From: an uncultured Verrucomicrobia subdivision 3 bacterium
GTDB lineage: Bacteria > Verrucomicrobiota > Verrucomicrobiae > Limisphaerales > CAMLLE01
Reading direction: 5' to 3'
Length of the DNA: 6,988 nucleotides
Assembly: GCA_946480555.1 (NCBI GenBank)
Contig: CAMLLE010000160.1
Location: 1 to 6,988 of the forward strand
Of this stretch, positions 1 through 6,886 are shown piece by piece; positions within the stretch are counted from its first letter, which is position 1, and every line of letters starts with the position of its first letter. A program made the position numbers and the translations under genes. The notes below the pieces were generated by a model. The model was not told where the DNA came from and did not search any database. It saw nothing but the letters and a program-made list of their open reading frames with translations.

Positions 1-20
1 GACGTGTGCTCTTCCGATCT
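1..20. other. Illumina TruSeq adapter remnant (artefact)
   Basis: The first 20 bases are identical to the 3' part of the Illumina TruSeq read-2 adapter; the reverse complement begins AGATCGGAAGAGCACACGTC, the usual adapter read-through sequence. On the minus strand, the RND coding sequence runs directly into this adapter, as expected when an untrimmed short-insert read was assembled at a contig end. It is not biological sequence, and any protein translated through it would gain false residues. Confidence 0.96.
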
Positions 21-1279
21 GTCTGACCCTCGCGAATGTGACGCTCCACGTTCTCGACCACTACGATCGCATCGTCCACCACCAACCCGACCGACAGCAC
101 GATTGCCAACAGCGTGAGCAGGTTCAGCGAGAAGCCGAAAATCTGCATCAGGAACACCGCGCCGATCAGCGAAACTGGAATCGCAACCAGCGGTATCAGG
201 ACGGAACGAAGCGAGCCCAGGAACAGGAAGATCACCAGCGCGACGATGACCAGCGTCTCCGACAGCGTCTTGATGACTTCGTTGATCGCATCGTCGATGT
301 ACTTCGTCGCGTCGTAGGCAATGCGTCCCGAAAGGCCGGTGGGAAGCTCCTTCTGGATCGCGTCCATCTCGGTGCGGACGCGTTTGATGACGTCCAGCGA
401 GTTCGCGTTGGGCAACACCCACACGCCCATGAATACCGCGCGCTCGCCGTTGAAACGCACTTCAGAATCGTAGTCTTCAGCGCCGAGCACCACGTCGGCC
501 ACGTCACGCAAACGCACCAATTGATTGCCCGATCGTCCGATTACCAGCTCGCGAAATTCCTCAACGGAACGCAGGTCGGTGTTCGCAGTGAGATTGACCT
601 GAACGAGCGCGCCCTTGGTTCGGCCGACGGCGGAGAGATAATTGTTCGCGGCGAGCGACTGGCGGACCTGATCCGGGCTGATGTTGTAGCCGGCGAGACG
701 ATCGGCCTTCAGCCAGATGCGCATCGCAAACGTGCGTCCGCCCAGAATGTCCGCGCGCTGCACGCCTTCCAGCGCCGAGAGCCGGGGCTGCACCACGCGC
801 ACGAGGTAATCCGTGATCTGGTTTGCTTCGAGGATTTCGGATGTGAAGCTCAAGTAGGCGGAGGCGAAACGCGAATCCGCCGTTTCAATGTTGATGATTG
901 GAACTTCAGCTTCAGGCGGCAGATCGTTGCGGACCTGGTTGACCTTGGAATTGATTTCCGACAACGCCTTGTTGGCGTCGTAATTCAATCGCAGCCGCGC
1001 GGTGATCGTGGACATCCCCAGCGTGGAACTCGATTGCAGATACTCAATGCCGTCCGCCGCGGCGATCGCCCGCTCCAGCGGCTGCGTGATGAAACCGCGC
1101 ACCAGTTCGGCACTGGCGCCGACGTACACTGTCGTCACGGTGACCGTGGCGTTCTCGCTTCTTGGATACTGCCGGACGTTCAGCGTTTTGATGGCGGTGA
1201 ACCCGGCGATCAGAATGATCAGGTTCACAACCAGCGCCAACACGGGCCGCCGAATGAAAATATCGGTTATGGACTTCAT
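21..1279 (-). CDS. RND multidrug efflux permease, N-terminal part (cut by contig end)
   Basis: Inner-membrane, proton-driven pump subunit of a tripartite RND (AcrB/MexB/MdtB-like) drug exporter. About 420 residues are present of the roughly 1,020-1,050 usual for the family. The protein starts MKSITDIFIRRPVLALVVNL, the typical RND opening, with TM1 at about residues 12-31. A large periplasmic loop (about 32-335) with pore-domain features follows, then TM2 to TM4 (about 337-410). The TM4 signature GLVVDDAIVVVENVERH carries D402 and D403, which correspond to the proton-relay pair D407/D408 of AcrB. The start is supported by a GAAGGA Shine-Dalgarno at 1285-1290, five bases upstream of ATG. It lies 27 bases after the adaptor gene stop, so the two are cotranscribed. 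The reading frame continues by chance through the adapter at 1-20; coding sequence after base 21 is missing from the assembly. The specific substrate cannot be told from this part. Confidence 0.96.
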
Positions 1280-1306
1280 GGGATTCCTTCAGGTCCAAAC
1301 GGCGGC

Positions 1307-2431
1307 TTAACGGTCCGGCGGACGGGGCGTCTCAGTGGGTTTCGGCGTGACCTCGTTGTTTTCAGCCACGGGCGCGCCGTTGCGGAGCTTGAAGACGCCG
1401 GACGAAGCCACTTTCACTCCCGCCTTGAGTCCGTTTTCGATCGAAATGAAATCGCCACGCGAACGGCCGGTGCGGACGAATTGCTGGCGCGCGACCAGCC
1501 CGTTGGCGGGATTGTTCGTGGCCGGCTCAATGACGTAAACGGAATCACCAAACGGCGCGCTCAGAATCGCGGTTGCCGGCACGATCAGCACCTTGTGTTC
1601 GACCGGCAGCAGCACTTCGACGCGCGCAAACATCCCGGGTCGCAGCAGCTGTTCGCGGTTTTCCAGCGTGGCCTGCAGCCGGATGCTGCGCGTGACGGAA
1701 TCGAGATCGGGATTGATCGCAGTCAGTTCGCCGTCGAATTTCTGCGCTGGATAGGCGTCCGTGGTGACGCGCACCTTCATTCCCGGTTTGAGCTTCGCAA
1801 GCTCCTGCTGCGGCATTGAGAAATCCGCATACACGGGCGAAAGCGATTGAAGCGACACAATCGATTTTCCGTTGTCGAGATACTCACCCAGGTTCACCTG
1901 GCGGATGCCGAGTTTTCCAGCGAAGGGGGCGCGAATGGTTTTCTTCTCAATCGCTGCGCGAATCGCATCTGCATTGGCCTGCGCCTGCTTCAGCGTGGCG
2001 TCGGCCGTGTCGAATTCGGATTGTGACACGGTGTTGTCCGCCCGTAGCTGGCGCATGCGTTCGGCGTTCACGCGGGCGAGGCTGGCCTGTGCTTCCAACG
2101 CCCGGAGCTGCGCCTCCTCCGTCGAGGTGTCGAGCCGGACCAGCAGATCGCCCTTGTTGACGACGGCGCCGGATTCGAAGGCGATCTCGCTCACGATGCC
2201 ACCAATCTCGGGTGTGATGTTCACGCCCTGGACGGCGGAGATGGAGCCGATGGCTTCGAGCGTGTCCTGCCAGGTTTCCTCGCGGGCAAGGGCGGAGGAA
2301 ACCGTCTCCGGCGGCTGCTGCATTTTGGCGGCCGCAGCCATGAGGCTTTGAATCTGCAGCACCTTGATCCCGGCCAGACCGCCGAACATGAAGATGACGA
2401 TGACGATTGCGAATATGACTTTCCGTTTCAT
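1307..2431 (-). CDS. RND efflux periplasmic adaptor (membrane fusion protein)
   Basis: Adaptor that joins an RND permease to an outer-membrane channel (AcrA/MexE/MdtA-like, HlyD superfamily); 374 residues, a normal family length. Residues about 5-22 form one hydrophobic N-terminal helix. There is no cysteine lipobox, so it is probably anchored by this helix rather than by lipid. The usual order follows: the first half of the lipoyl domain (about 68-101, GVNITPEIGGIVSEIAFESG), a helical hairpin (about 102-163, rich in A, E, Q and R), the second lipoyl half (about 164-195, KKTIRAPFAGKLGIRQVNLGEYL), a beta-barrel (about 203-280, with LLRPGMFARVEV), and a membrane-proximal domain (about 281-352, VPATAILSAPFGDSVYVIE). 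The tail is Pro/Thr rich (PKPTETPRPPDR). The ATG overlaps the tetR TGA as ATGA, so translation is likely coupled to the regulator gene; the permease follows 27 bases downstream. Confidence 0.95.
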   Translation of the reverse strand: MKRKVIFAIVIVIFMFGGLAGIKVLQIQSLMAAAAKMQQPPETVSSALAREETWQDTLEAIGSISAVQGVNITPEIGGIVSEIAFESGAVVNKGDLLVRLDTSTEEAQLRALEAQASLARVNAERMRQLRADNTVSQSEFDTADATLKQAQANADAIRAAIEKKTIRAPFAGKLGIRQVNLGEYLDNGKSIVSLQSLSPVYADFSMPQQELAKLKPGMKVRVTTDAYPAQKFDGELTAINPDLDSVTRSIRLQATLENREQLLRPGMFARVEVLLPVEHKVLIVPATAILSAPFGDSVYVIEPATNNPANGLVARQQFVRTGRSRGDFISIENGLKAGVKVASSGVFKLRNGAPVAENNEVTPKPTETPRPPDR

Positions 2432-3072
2432 TTCTTCCTTCCTGAGAATCCATTGTGCGCAGGCGTTTTTGCCGCTGCGCCGCTCAAAAACAGTTCCACG
2501 ATCCGGCCCGCCGTCTGGCGATCGACGACAAAGTCCGGCATGAGCAGTTGCGACACGACATACATATTCACCTGCCCATAAAAACCGAACGCAAGCTCGC
2601 GGCTGTTGAAACGTTTGTCCAACACCCCCTCGGCCTGGCCCTTCTTCAGGAGGGAATGAATGAACTCGAAGTTACGCTCGCATTTCTCGGAGCACCGCAG
2701 CCCCGGCGGCACCTCGCCGGGTGCGGCGAACGTGGTGGAAAACGCGATGCGCGACAGCTCGGCGTTCTTTCTCACGTAGGCGCACAGCTGCGTGACGAGC
2801 TCCACCAGCTGCTCACCCAGCCTGCTGGATGATTTTGCGGCGTGTTGAATCAGCCGATATCGTTCGTCGTGGGCTTCATCCACCAGCGCCTGGAACAAGC
2901 CAGCCTTGTCGTTGAAATAATAATAGAGCGCCGGCTTGGAGACTTGGGCTTCATCAACAATCTGCTGGACCGACGTGGCCGAATAGCCGTTGCGGGAAAA
3001 ATGCTTGAGCGCCGCCTGCATGATCTGCTCGCGCGTTTCCGAAACCTTGCTGGCCAGGGCAGCTTTGGACAT
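2428..3072 (-). CDS. TetR/AcrR-family transcriptional regulator of the efflux operon
   Basis: A 214-residue cytoplasmic DNA-binding protein, normal TetR-family length. Residues about 11-57 form the TetR_N domain. The helix-turn-helix is at about 33-52 (TSVQQIVDEAQVSKPALYYYF), followed by NDKAGLFQALV, a near-consensus family pattern. The rest (about 65-200) is helical and divergent, as expected for a ligand-binding and dimerisation domain; cysteines at 97, 127 and 131 are visible but of unknown role. It is the first gene of the efflux operon, its TGA overlapping the adaptor ATG. A near-perfect palindrome two bases before its start suggests autorepression of the whole operon, with release by a pump substrate. 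The start at 3072 has only a weak GGTAAG upstream, which lies within the palindrome, so a bound repressor or low translation may limit its own level. The ligand is unknown. Confidence 0.93.
   Translation of the reverse strand: MSKAALASKVSETREQIMQAALKHFSRNGYSATSVQQIVDEAQVSKPALYYYFNDKAGLFQALVDEAHDERYRLIQHAAKSSSRLGEQLVELVTQLCAYVRKNAELSRIAFSTTFAAPGEVPPGLRCSEKCERNFEFIHSLLKKGQAEGVLDKRFNSRELAFGFYGQVNMYVVSQLLMPDFVVDRQTAGRIVELFLSGAAAKTPAHNGFSGRKK
2432..2443 (-). promoter_or_regulatory. Ribosome binding site of the adaptor gene, inside tetR
   Basis: The minus strand reads AGGAAGGAAGAA directly before the adaptor ATG, with an AGGA eight bases and an AAGGA four bases upstream. The whole site lies inside the last codons of the TetR gene, where it encodes the residues SGRKK. 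Together with the ATGA stop/start overlap this points to translational coupling of regulator and adaptor. Confidence 0.8.
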
Positions 3073-3074
3073 AA

Positions 3075-3092
3075 ACTTACCGAACGGTAAGT
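3075..3092. promoter_or_regulatory. Probable TetR operator (18-bp palindrome)
   Basis: ACTTACCG-AA-CGGTAAGT: two perfect 8-base inverted arms around a 2-base centre, two bases upstream of the tetR start codon. The ACTTACCG/CGGTAAGT type of arm is the usual form for TetR/AcrR regulators of RND pumps. A further GGTAA lies at 3094-3098, eight bases from the GGTAA at 3086-3090, and could be an extra half-site. A weak promoter for the operon may overlap: TTGACC on the minus strand (3112-3107) would place its -10 hexamer, TACCGT (3089-3084), inside the palindrome, consistent with repression by occlusion. The promoter part is only a weak match. Confidence 0.75.
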
Positions 3093-3207
3093 AGGTAATT
3101 GGAAACGGTCAAATGGTTTTTTGTGACAACTTGCTGCGCCGCAAGGTCCCGCCAGGGGATTCCAGAGTTGACCCTCCCAGCCGTTCCCGCCATCGTCCGC
3201 GCAGAAC

Positions 3208-3211
3208 GGAG
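3208..3211 (+). promoter_or_regulatory. Ribosome binding site that sets the CorA-like start
   Basis: GGAG lies nine bases before the ATG at 3221. An in-frame upstream ATG at 3113 has no Shine-Dalgarno and would add 36 residues rich in Arg and Pro that look like translated non-coding sequence. The site therefore favours 3221 as the start. Confidence 0.6.
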
Positions 3212-3220
3212 CGCACCAAT

Positions 3221-3979
3221 ATGATTATTCCGCCCACCTGGTCACTTCCCGAAGCCATCAAAATCCGCCTGGGCCAGTCAACCTACGGCCGGCAACGCGC
3301 GATTATCGAAGATGGGCATCTCTTGTTGATCCTGAACAAGCCGCCCGGTCCAGACGATCGCCAGCGCGAGGGTTTGCTATTCTGGCGCACTCCAAAAGGT
3401 GAATGGCAGTTGAGCCGCGGCGGCCCCGGCCCTGGCAGTTTGAAGCGCCACCTTCAAAGCTTCAGCGAGCTCGAAGCGCAGTTGTCGCAGGAGTACGAAA
3501 CCGCTTCCAACGTGACGGCCCTGTTCGATTTGATCGAGAAGCTGACGCCACTCGTCCGCTCCGCGCGCAACATGCACGGCGCAATCCAAACCGCCCGCGA
3601 CGCAATACGTGGCGACACGTTCCTGATTGAGATGCGTGACATGGCTTACGAGATTGAGCGCAATCTGGACCTCTTGCTCGAAGATACCCGCAACGCGCTG
3701 CAGTATCGGACCGCCCGCGAAGCGGAGGAACAGGCAAAGGTCGCGCGGCAGGCACTCCAAGCGAGCCATCGGTTGAACATCCTGGCCGCACTCTTCTTTC
3801 CGCTCACCGCCGTGGCCAGCTTGTTCGGGATGAACCTCCTGCATGGTTTCAATCAACAGAGCATTCCGCTCTTTTGGATCGTCGCTGGAATCAGCCTCGC
3901 GCTGGGTTTTTTGATGAAGGCCTGGGTGCTGGCGAAGGGGAACGATGGCGGGCCAAATCCGCCAACGCAAACGCCGTAG
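3221..3979 (+). CDS. Short CorA-like divalent cation transporter family protein
   Basis: A 252-residue probable inner-membrane protein. The C-terminal end has the CorA layout: a long, charged, probably coiled helix (about 78-183), TM1 (about 184-202, LNILAALFFPLTAVASLFG), the signature GMN at 203-205 (as FGMN rather than the common YGMN), a short loop (LLHGFNQQSIP), and TM2 (about 216-236). In CorA pentamers the GMN loop forms the selectivity filter for Mg2+, Co2+ or Ni2+. The N-terminal domain before the helix is only about 75 residues (WSLPEAIKIRLGQSTYGRQRAIIEDGHLLLIL..., then FWRTPKGEW), far shorter than the alpha/beta domain of classical CorA, which is about 315 residues in all. The charged MPEL-type residues after GMN are absent, and the tail after TM2 is about 16 residues. 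It is divergent from the efflux operon and may share its regulatory region. Transport activity is inferred from GMN and topology only. Confidence 0.82.
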   Translation: MIIPPTWSLPEAIKIRLGQSTYGRQRAIIEDGHLLLILNKPPGPDDRQREGLLFWRTPKGEWQLSRGGPGPGSLKRHLQSFSELEAQLSQEYETASNVTALFDLIEKLTPLVRSARNMHGAIQTARDAIRGDTFLIEMRDMAYEIERNLDLLLEDTRNALQYRTAREAEEQAKVARQALQASHRLNILAALFFPLTAVASLFGMNLLHGFNQQSIPLFWIVAGISLALGFLMKAWVLAKGNDGGPNPPTQTP

Positions 3980-4032
3980 CAGGTGCGGTGCTCGTTTCCG
4001 CCGCAACAGGTTCAGCTTCGGATTGAATCCCC

Positions 4033-4054
4033 GGCGTGCGCGGAGCGACGCGCC
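4033..4054. repeat. GC-rich hairpin next to the malQ stop, possible dispersed repeat or bidirectional terminator
   Basis: On the plus strand GGCGTG pairs with CGCGCC (one G-T wobble), and inside it CGC pairs with GCG around a GGA loop with one bulged A, giving a compact stem of about nine pairs in the convergent gap between the CorA-like gene and malQ. It begins directly after the malQ TAG. Read on the minus strand, the TAG is part of a GGTAGGGCGCGTC string that resembles intergenic repeat units I recall from verrucomicrobial genomes; that resemblance is from memory. No T-run follows on either strand, so it is not a standard intrinsic terminator. Confidence 0.5.
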
Positions 4055-6742
4055 CTACCTTCCGGCTGAAGCGAGCAGCGACTTCAATCGCGCATTGAAT
4101 GCCTCCTCGCCAAGCAGCTTCTCCAAGGTCAGATGCATCCGGAAACGCCAATAGTGTTTCGGATTCGCCGGGATGTTGATGCGCTCGGAATCGACATCCG
4201 GACGCCGCAACTGTTCATCTGAGCCCAGCAGATCCTGCAGTTGGAAAATGCTCCACATCGCTGGAGAGCGGAGGTGTTGCTTGATTACCAGCTCATTCAC
4301 CTCGGTGGAACAGGTCGCCGGCGCCAATCCGGGCAAGCTGAGTTCCTCGTTGTAAAAGCGCTGCGCCAGTACCGCGTCTTCGCGCCACCACCCGCGGATC
4401 GTGCTCATGTCGTGCGTCGAGGGCGTCACCACGCTGAGATACGGCGCATCCGCCGGTCGCGAGAAGGTCAGCCCGAGAGCCTTTGGCATGCGTTGGATTT
4501 CCAGGCTCAACAAGCCCAGCCGTTTCATCACACCGGGCACACAGTGCGGCACCATGCCGAGATCTTCGCCGCAGATCAGCATGTCCGTCACGCCCTTCAA
4601 CGCCGGCAACTTCTGCATTGCCTGTTGTTCCCAAAACGCATCCTGACGACGGAAGAAGTATTCGTTGTAAAGATCGAGCAGCTTCGACTGTGTATCGGAA
4701 TCGAAGTTCCGGAACGAAGTCGTCTTCGGCATATCGAGCCGGAAATGGAACTGCTCACCGCCGGCTTCTTCGACTTCGAAGACGATGACGTTGCTGGCGA
4801 GATCAAACAGTCCGAGCTTCAACGAGCGATTCTCGGTCGTGGATTCGAGCTTCTGAAAATGCGCATCGATCAGCTTTTGCGTCGCAAACTCCGGTTTCAG
4901 CGCATAACGATCGGCGCCGAGCCGCAACATGAACTCGCGTTTTATCTGTTCCGCGTCGGGACCAAAGATTTCCTGCAGCACCAGATTCGAAATGAACGGC
5001 TCAGCGAATCGGGTGCGCTCGAACGCAATTCCGCGCCCTGCAAACTCATCACGCCGCACCGGAATCGCCGGTTCGAACCGTCCAAGGATTCCTTCCACGG
5101 CATCCAGCGGTATGCTCCAGATGCGGAAGAATCCCAGAATGTGATCGATGCGGAATGCATCGAAGTAGCGCGCCATCTGCGCGAAACGCCGCTTCCACCA
5201 TCCGAAGCCGTCCTCCTGCATGCGCGGCCAGTTGTAGGTCGGAAAGCCCCAGTTTTGCCCTTTCTCGGCAAACGGATCCGGCGGCGCGCCAGCCTGCATC
5301 TCGAGGTGGAACAACTCCGGACTCTGCCATGTGTCAGCACCGTACCGCGCCACGCCAATCGCGATGTCGCCTTTGAGAACGACTCCGTGTTCGTGCGCGT
5401 AAGCGGCGGCCGACTGCAGCTGGCGGTCGAGGTGAAACTGAATGAAATAATGCAGCGCGACAGAATCATAATCCGCTGCGCCGGGCGCGCTCAGTTGTTC
5501 CAGAATGCCCGGCGTGCAGTCAAAGTGCTCCGGCCATTGCGACCAATCCGGGGTGCCAAAACGATCGCGCAACGAACAGAACACGGCATACGGGACGAGC
5601 CATTCGCGATTTGCCTCGAAGAATTCCTTGAACGCACGGCTGCCGAGCGTGGCCTTTTTCTGCCTGGCGAAAATGCGTTTCAGCAGGCCAAGCTTGGCGT
5701 TCATCACGGCTTCGTAATCGACTTCGGGAAGCGAGTTCAGCCGCCGACGTTCGGATTCCAGCTCCTTCAGCAGCGGTCGCGTTTCGTCCGTCACGACTTC
5801 GCTCAAGTTCAGGTAGAGCGGATGCAATGCGAAGGCGGAGATCGCGGCGTAAGGATACGAATCCACCCATGTGTGGGTGGCTGTGGTGTCGTTCACGGGC
5901 AGAATCTGGATCAACTTCAGCCCCGTCTGCACACACCAGTCCGCCAGCTGCCTTAGATCGGTGAACTCGCCCACGCCGAAACTGGTCTCGCTCCGCAAAC
6001 TGAAAACCGGGATGGCAACGCCCGCGCCTCGCCAACCCGCCGAGGGCAGCACGGCGAATCCATCGTTCAAGATCGCTCGCGCGCCAGCCGGTGCGCCGTC
6101 GAGTGTTCGCACGCCGTCTTCAAAGCGCACCGGCGCGCCAGCGGCATCCGTCACAACGTATTTGTAACTCAGCGGGAACGGAACATGACCGAGATCCAGA
6201 AACGCCGTGAACTCGCTGGCGTCGCCGCGTTGCATGGGGATCGCCCGGCGCACCTCCCAATTGCCGAGTGCATCCACGCTGCCGATCAAACAAAGCTTCT
6301 GACCGGGTTGAACCAAGGGGACGCGCACGCGAAAGACATGCGTGAATGTTCCTGGCCTCGAGGCGGGACTTTCCCCGCGCGGCATCAGCACGTCTCGAAA
6401 CGGCTGCGTGCTGAAGGCGTTCTCGGGAAAACCGGGTTCGTTCCAGGAGTCCACGATGAGAATATTCTCCGACGAAAGCAGCGATTTCGGAATGCACCGA
6501 TCGCGCCCCCAATCTGGGGAGAGCGCGCCGTGAACGTCGCGGAAAACGTAGCTGTAGTTCAAGCCGTCTTCAGGAATGGAACCCTGATCCAGCTCAAGCG
6601 TCGTTTCCCAGAAATCGTGGTTCAGGTAATGGAGCGGAGTGGCCAGCGCGGGATCATTGTTCCCGAGTGCGGAGTGATTCCCCGCCACGAGCAGTGATTC
6701 GCCAAAGCGCGTGTGAAAGCGTAGTCGAAGCGTCAGTTTCAT
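4055..6742 (-). CDS. malQ: 4-alpha-glucanotransferase (amylomaltase), DPE2-type with two CBM20 domains
   Basis: Transfers alpha-1,4-glucan segments between maltooligosaccharides or polysaccharide acceptors and releases glucose (EC 2.4.1.25); cytosolic, in maltose/glycogen metabolism. With the start at 6742 the protein has 895 residues. CBM20 starch-binding domains lie at about 2-100 (MKLTLRLRFHTRFGESLLVAG) and about 134-228 (FRVRVPLVQPGQKLCLIGS, with GNWEVRRAIPM). GH77 covers about 243-890, with KGDIAIGVARYGADTW (456-471) and GQNWGFPTYNWPRM (495-508). Catalytic residues are intact: nucleophile D533 in FRIDH, acid/base E726 in GEDLG, and stabiliser D778 in STHD. The nucleophile and acid/base are 193 residues apart, against 47 in Thermus amylomaltase (D293, E340), which shows the insertion typical of plant DPE2. 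DPE2 acts on maltose with branched glucan or heteroglycan acceptors, so this enzyme may do likewise. The frame is open to a GTG at 6805, with ATGs at 6793 and 6769. I chose 6742 because CBM20 begins there; a GGAAGGA lies upstream but with a long spacing of about 13 bases. Confidence 0.96.
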   Translation of the reverse strand: MKLTLRLRFHTRFGESLLVAGNHSALGNNDPALATPLHYLNHDFWETTLELDQGSIPEDGLNYSYVFRDVHGALSPDWGRDRCIPKSLLSSENILIVDSWNEPGFPENAFSTQPFRDVLMPRGESPASRPGTFTHVFRVRVPLVQPGQKLCLIGSVDALGNWEVRRAIPMQRGDASEFTAFLDLGHVPFPLSYKYVVTDAAGAPVRFEDGVRTLDGAPAGARAILNDGFAVLPSAGWRGAGVAIPVFSLRSETSFGVGEFTDLRQLADWCVQTGLKLIQILPVNDTTATHTWVDSYPYAAISAFALHPLYLNLSEVVTDETRPLLKELESERRRLNSLPEVDYEAVMNAKLGLLKRIFARQKKATLGSRAFKEFFEANREWLVPYAVFCSLRDRFGTPDWSQWPEHFDCTPGILEQLSAPGAADYDSVALHYFIQFHLDRQLQSAAAYAHEHGVVLKGDIAIGVARYGADTWQSPELFHLEMQAGAPPDPFAEKGQNWGFPTYNWPRMQEDGFGWWKRRFAQMARYFDAFRIDHILGFFRIWSIPLDAVEGILGRFEPAIPVRRDEFAGRGIAFERTRFAEPFISNLVLQEIFGPDAEQIKREFMLRLGADRYALKPEFATQKLIDAHFQKLESTTENRSLKLGLFDLASNVIVFEVEEAGGEQFHFRLDMPKTTSFRNFDSDTQSKLLDLYNEYFFRRQDAFWEQQAMQKLPALKGVTDMLICGEDLGMVPHCVPGVMKRLGLLSLEIQRMPKALGLTFSRPADAPYLSVVTPSTHDMSTIRGWWREDAVLAQRFYNEELSLPGLAPATCSTEVNELVIKQHLRSPAMWSIFQLQDLLGSDEQLRRPDVDSERINIPANPKHYWRFRMHLTLEKLLGEEAFNARLKSLLASAGR

Positions 6743-6832
6743 GATCGAAGCGGCATCCTTCCAAATCATCCATTTCGCAGGGCGGCCTTTCATCCGGGTA
6801 ATCACCCCAACGGATGTCGGCCGAAGTCCTGT

Positions 6833-6863
6833 AAAAACGAACGGCGCCCGCCAGAGCGCCGTT
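6833..6863 (-). terminator. Intrinsic terminator of the gene at the right edge
   Basis: On the minus strand, AACGGCGC and GCGCCGTT form a perfect 8-base stem (6856-6863 with 6840-6847) around an 8-base loop, followed after CG by TTTTT (6837-6833). This is a classic rho-independent terminator for minus-strand transcription, 23 bases after the TAA at 6887-6889. It implies that malQ, which starts 91 bases further on, has its own promoter in 6743-6832; I see no convincing -35/-10 pair there. Confidence 0.85.
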
Positions 6864-6886
6864 ACGACGAGGAGACGATGCTGAAC

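Noticed and set aside
38..1819. Open frame of 593 codons on the plus strand
   Set aside because: It is antisense to the RND permease and adaptor genes, both clearly recognised. Its product is full of Arg, His, Asp and Gln with no domain signature, and it crosses the boundary between two real genes, as expected for a shadow frame in GC-rich DNA.
1872..2351. Plus-strand frame of 159 codons, Ser/Ala/Arg rich
   Set aside because: It is antisense to the adaptor gene, with low-complexity composition and no supporting Shine-Dalgarno or domain.
3130..3145. Small inverted repeat CTTGC...GCAAG upstream of the CorA-like gene
   Set aside because: It has only five pairs with a 6-base loop and no T-run or known regulatory context; this is expected by chance.
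3113..3220. Upstream ATG extension of the CorA-like protein
   Set aside because: The extra 36 residues are Arg/Pro rich, there is no Shine-Dalgarno before 3113, and a good GGAG precedes the ATG at 3221.
4241..5956. Open frame of 571 codons on the plus strand
   Set aside because: It is fully antisense to malQ and has biased Arg/His/Gln composition without any recognisable fold; the malQ strand carries all the GH77 motifs and catalytic residues.
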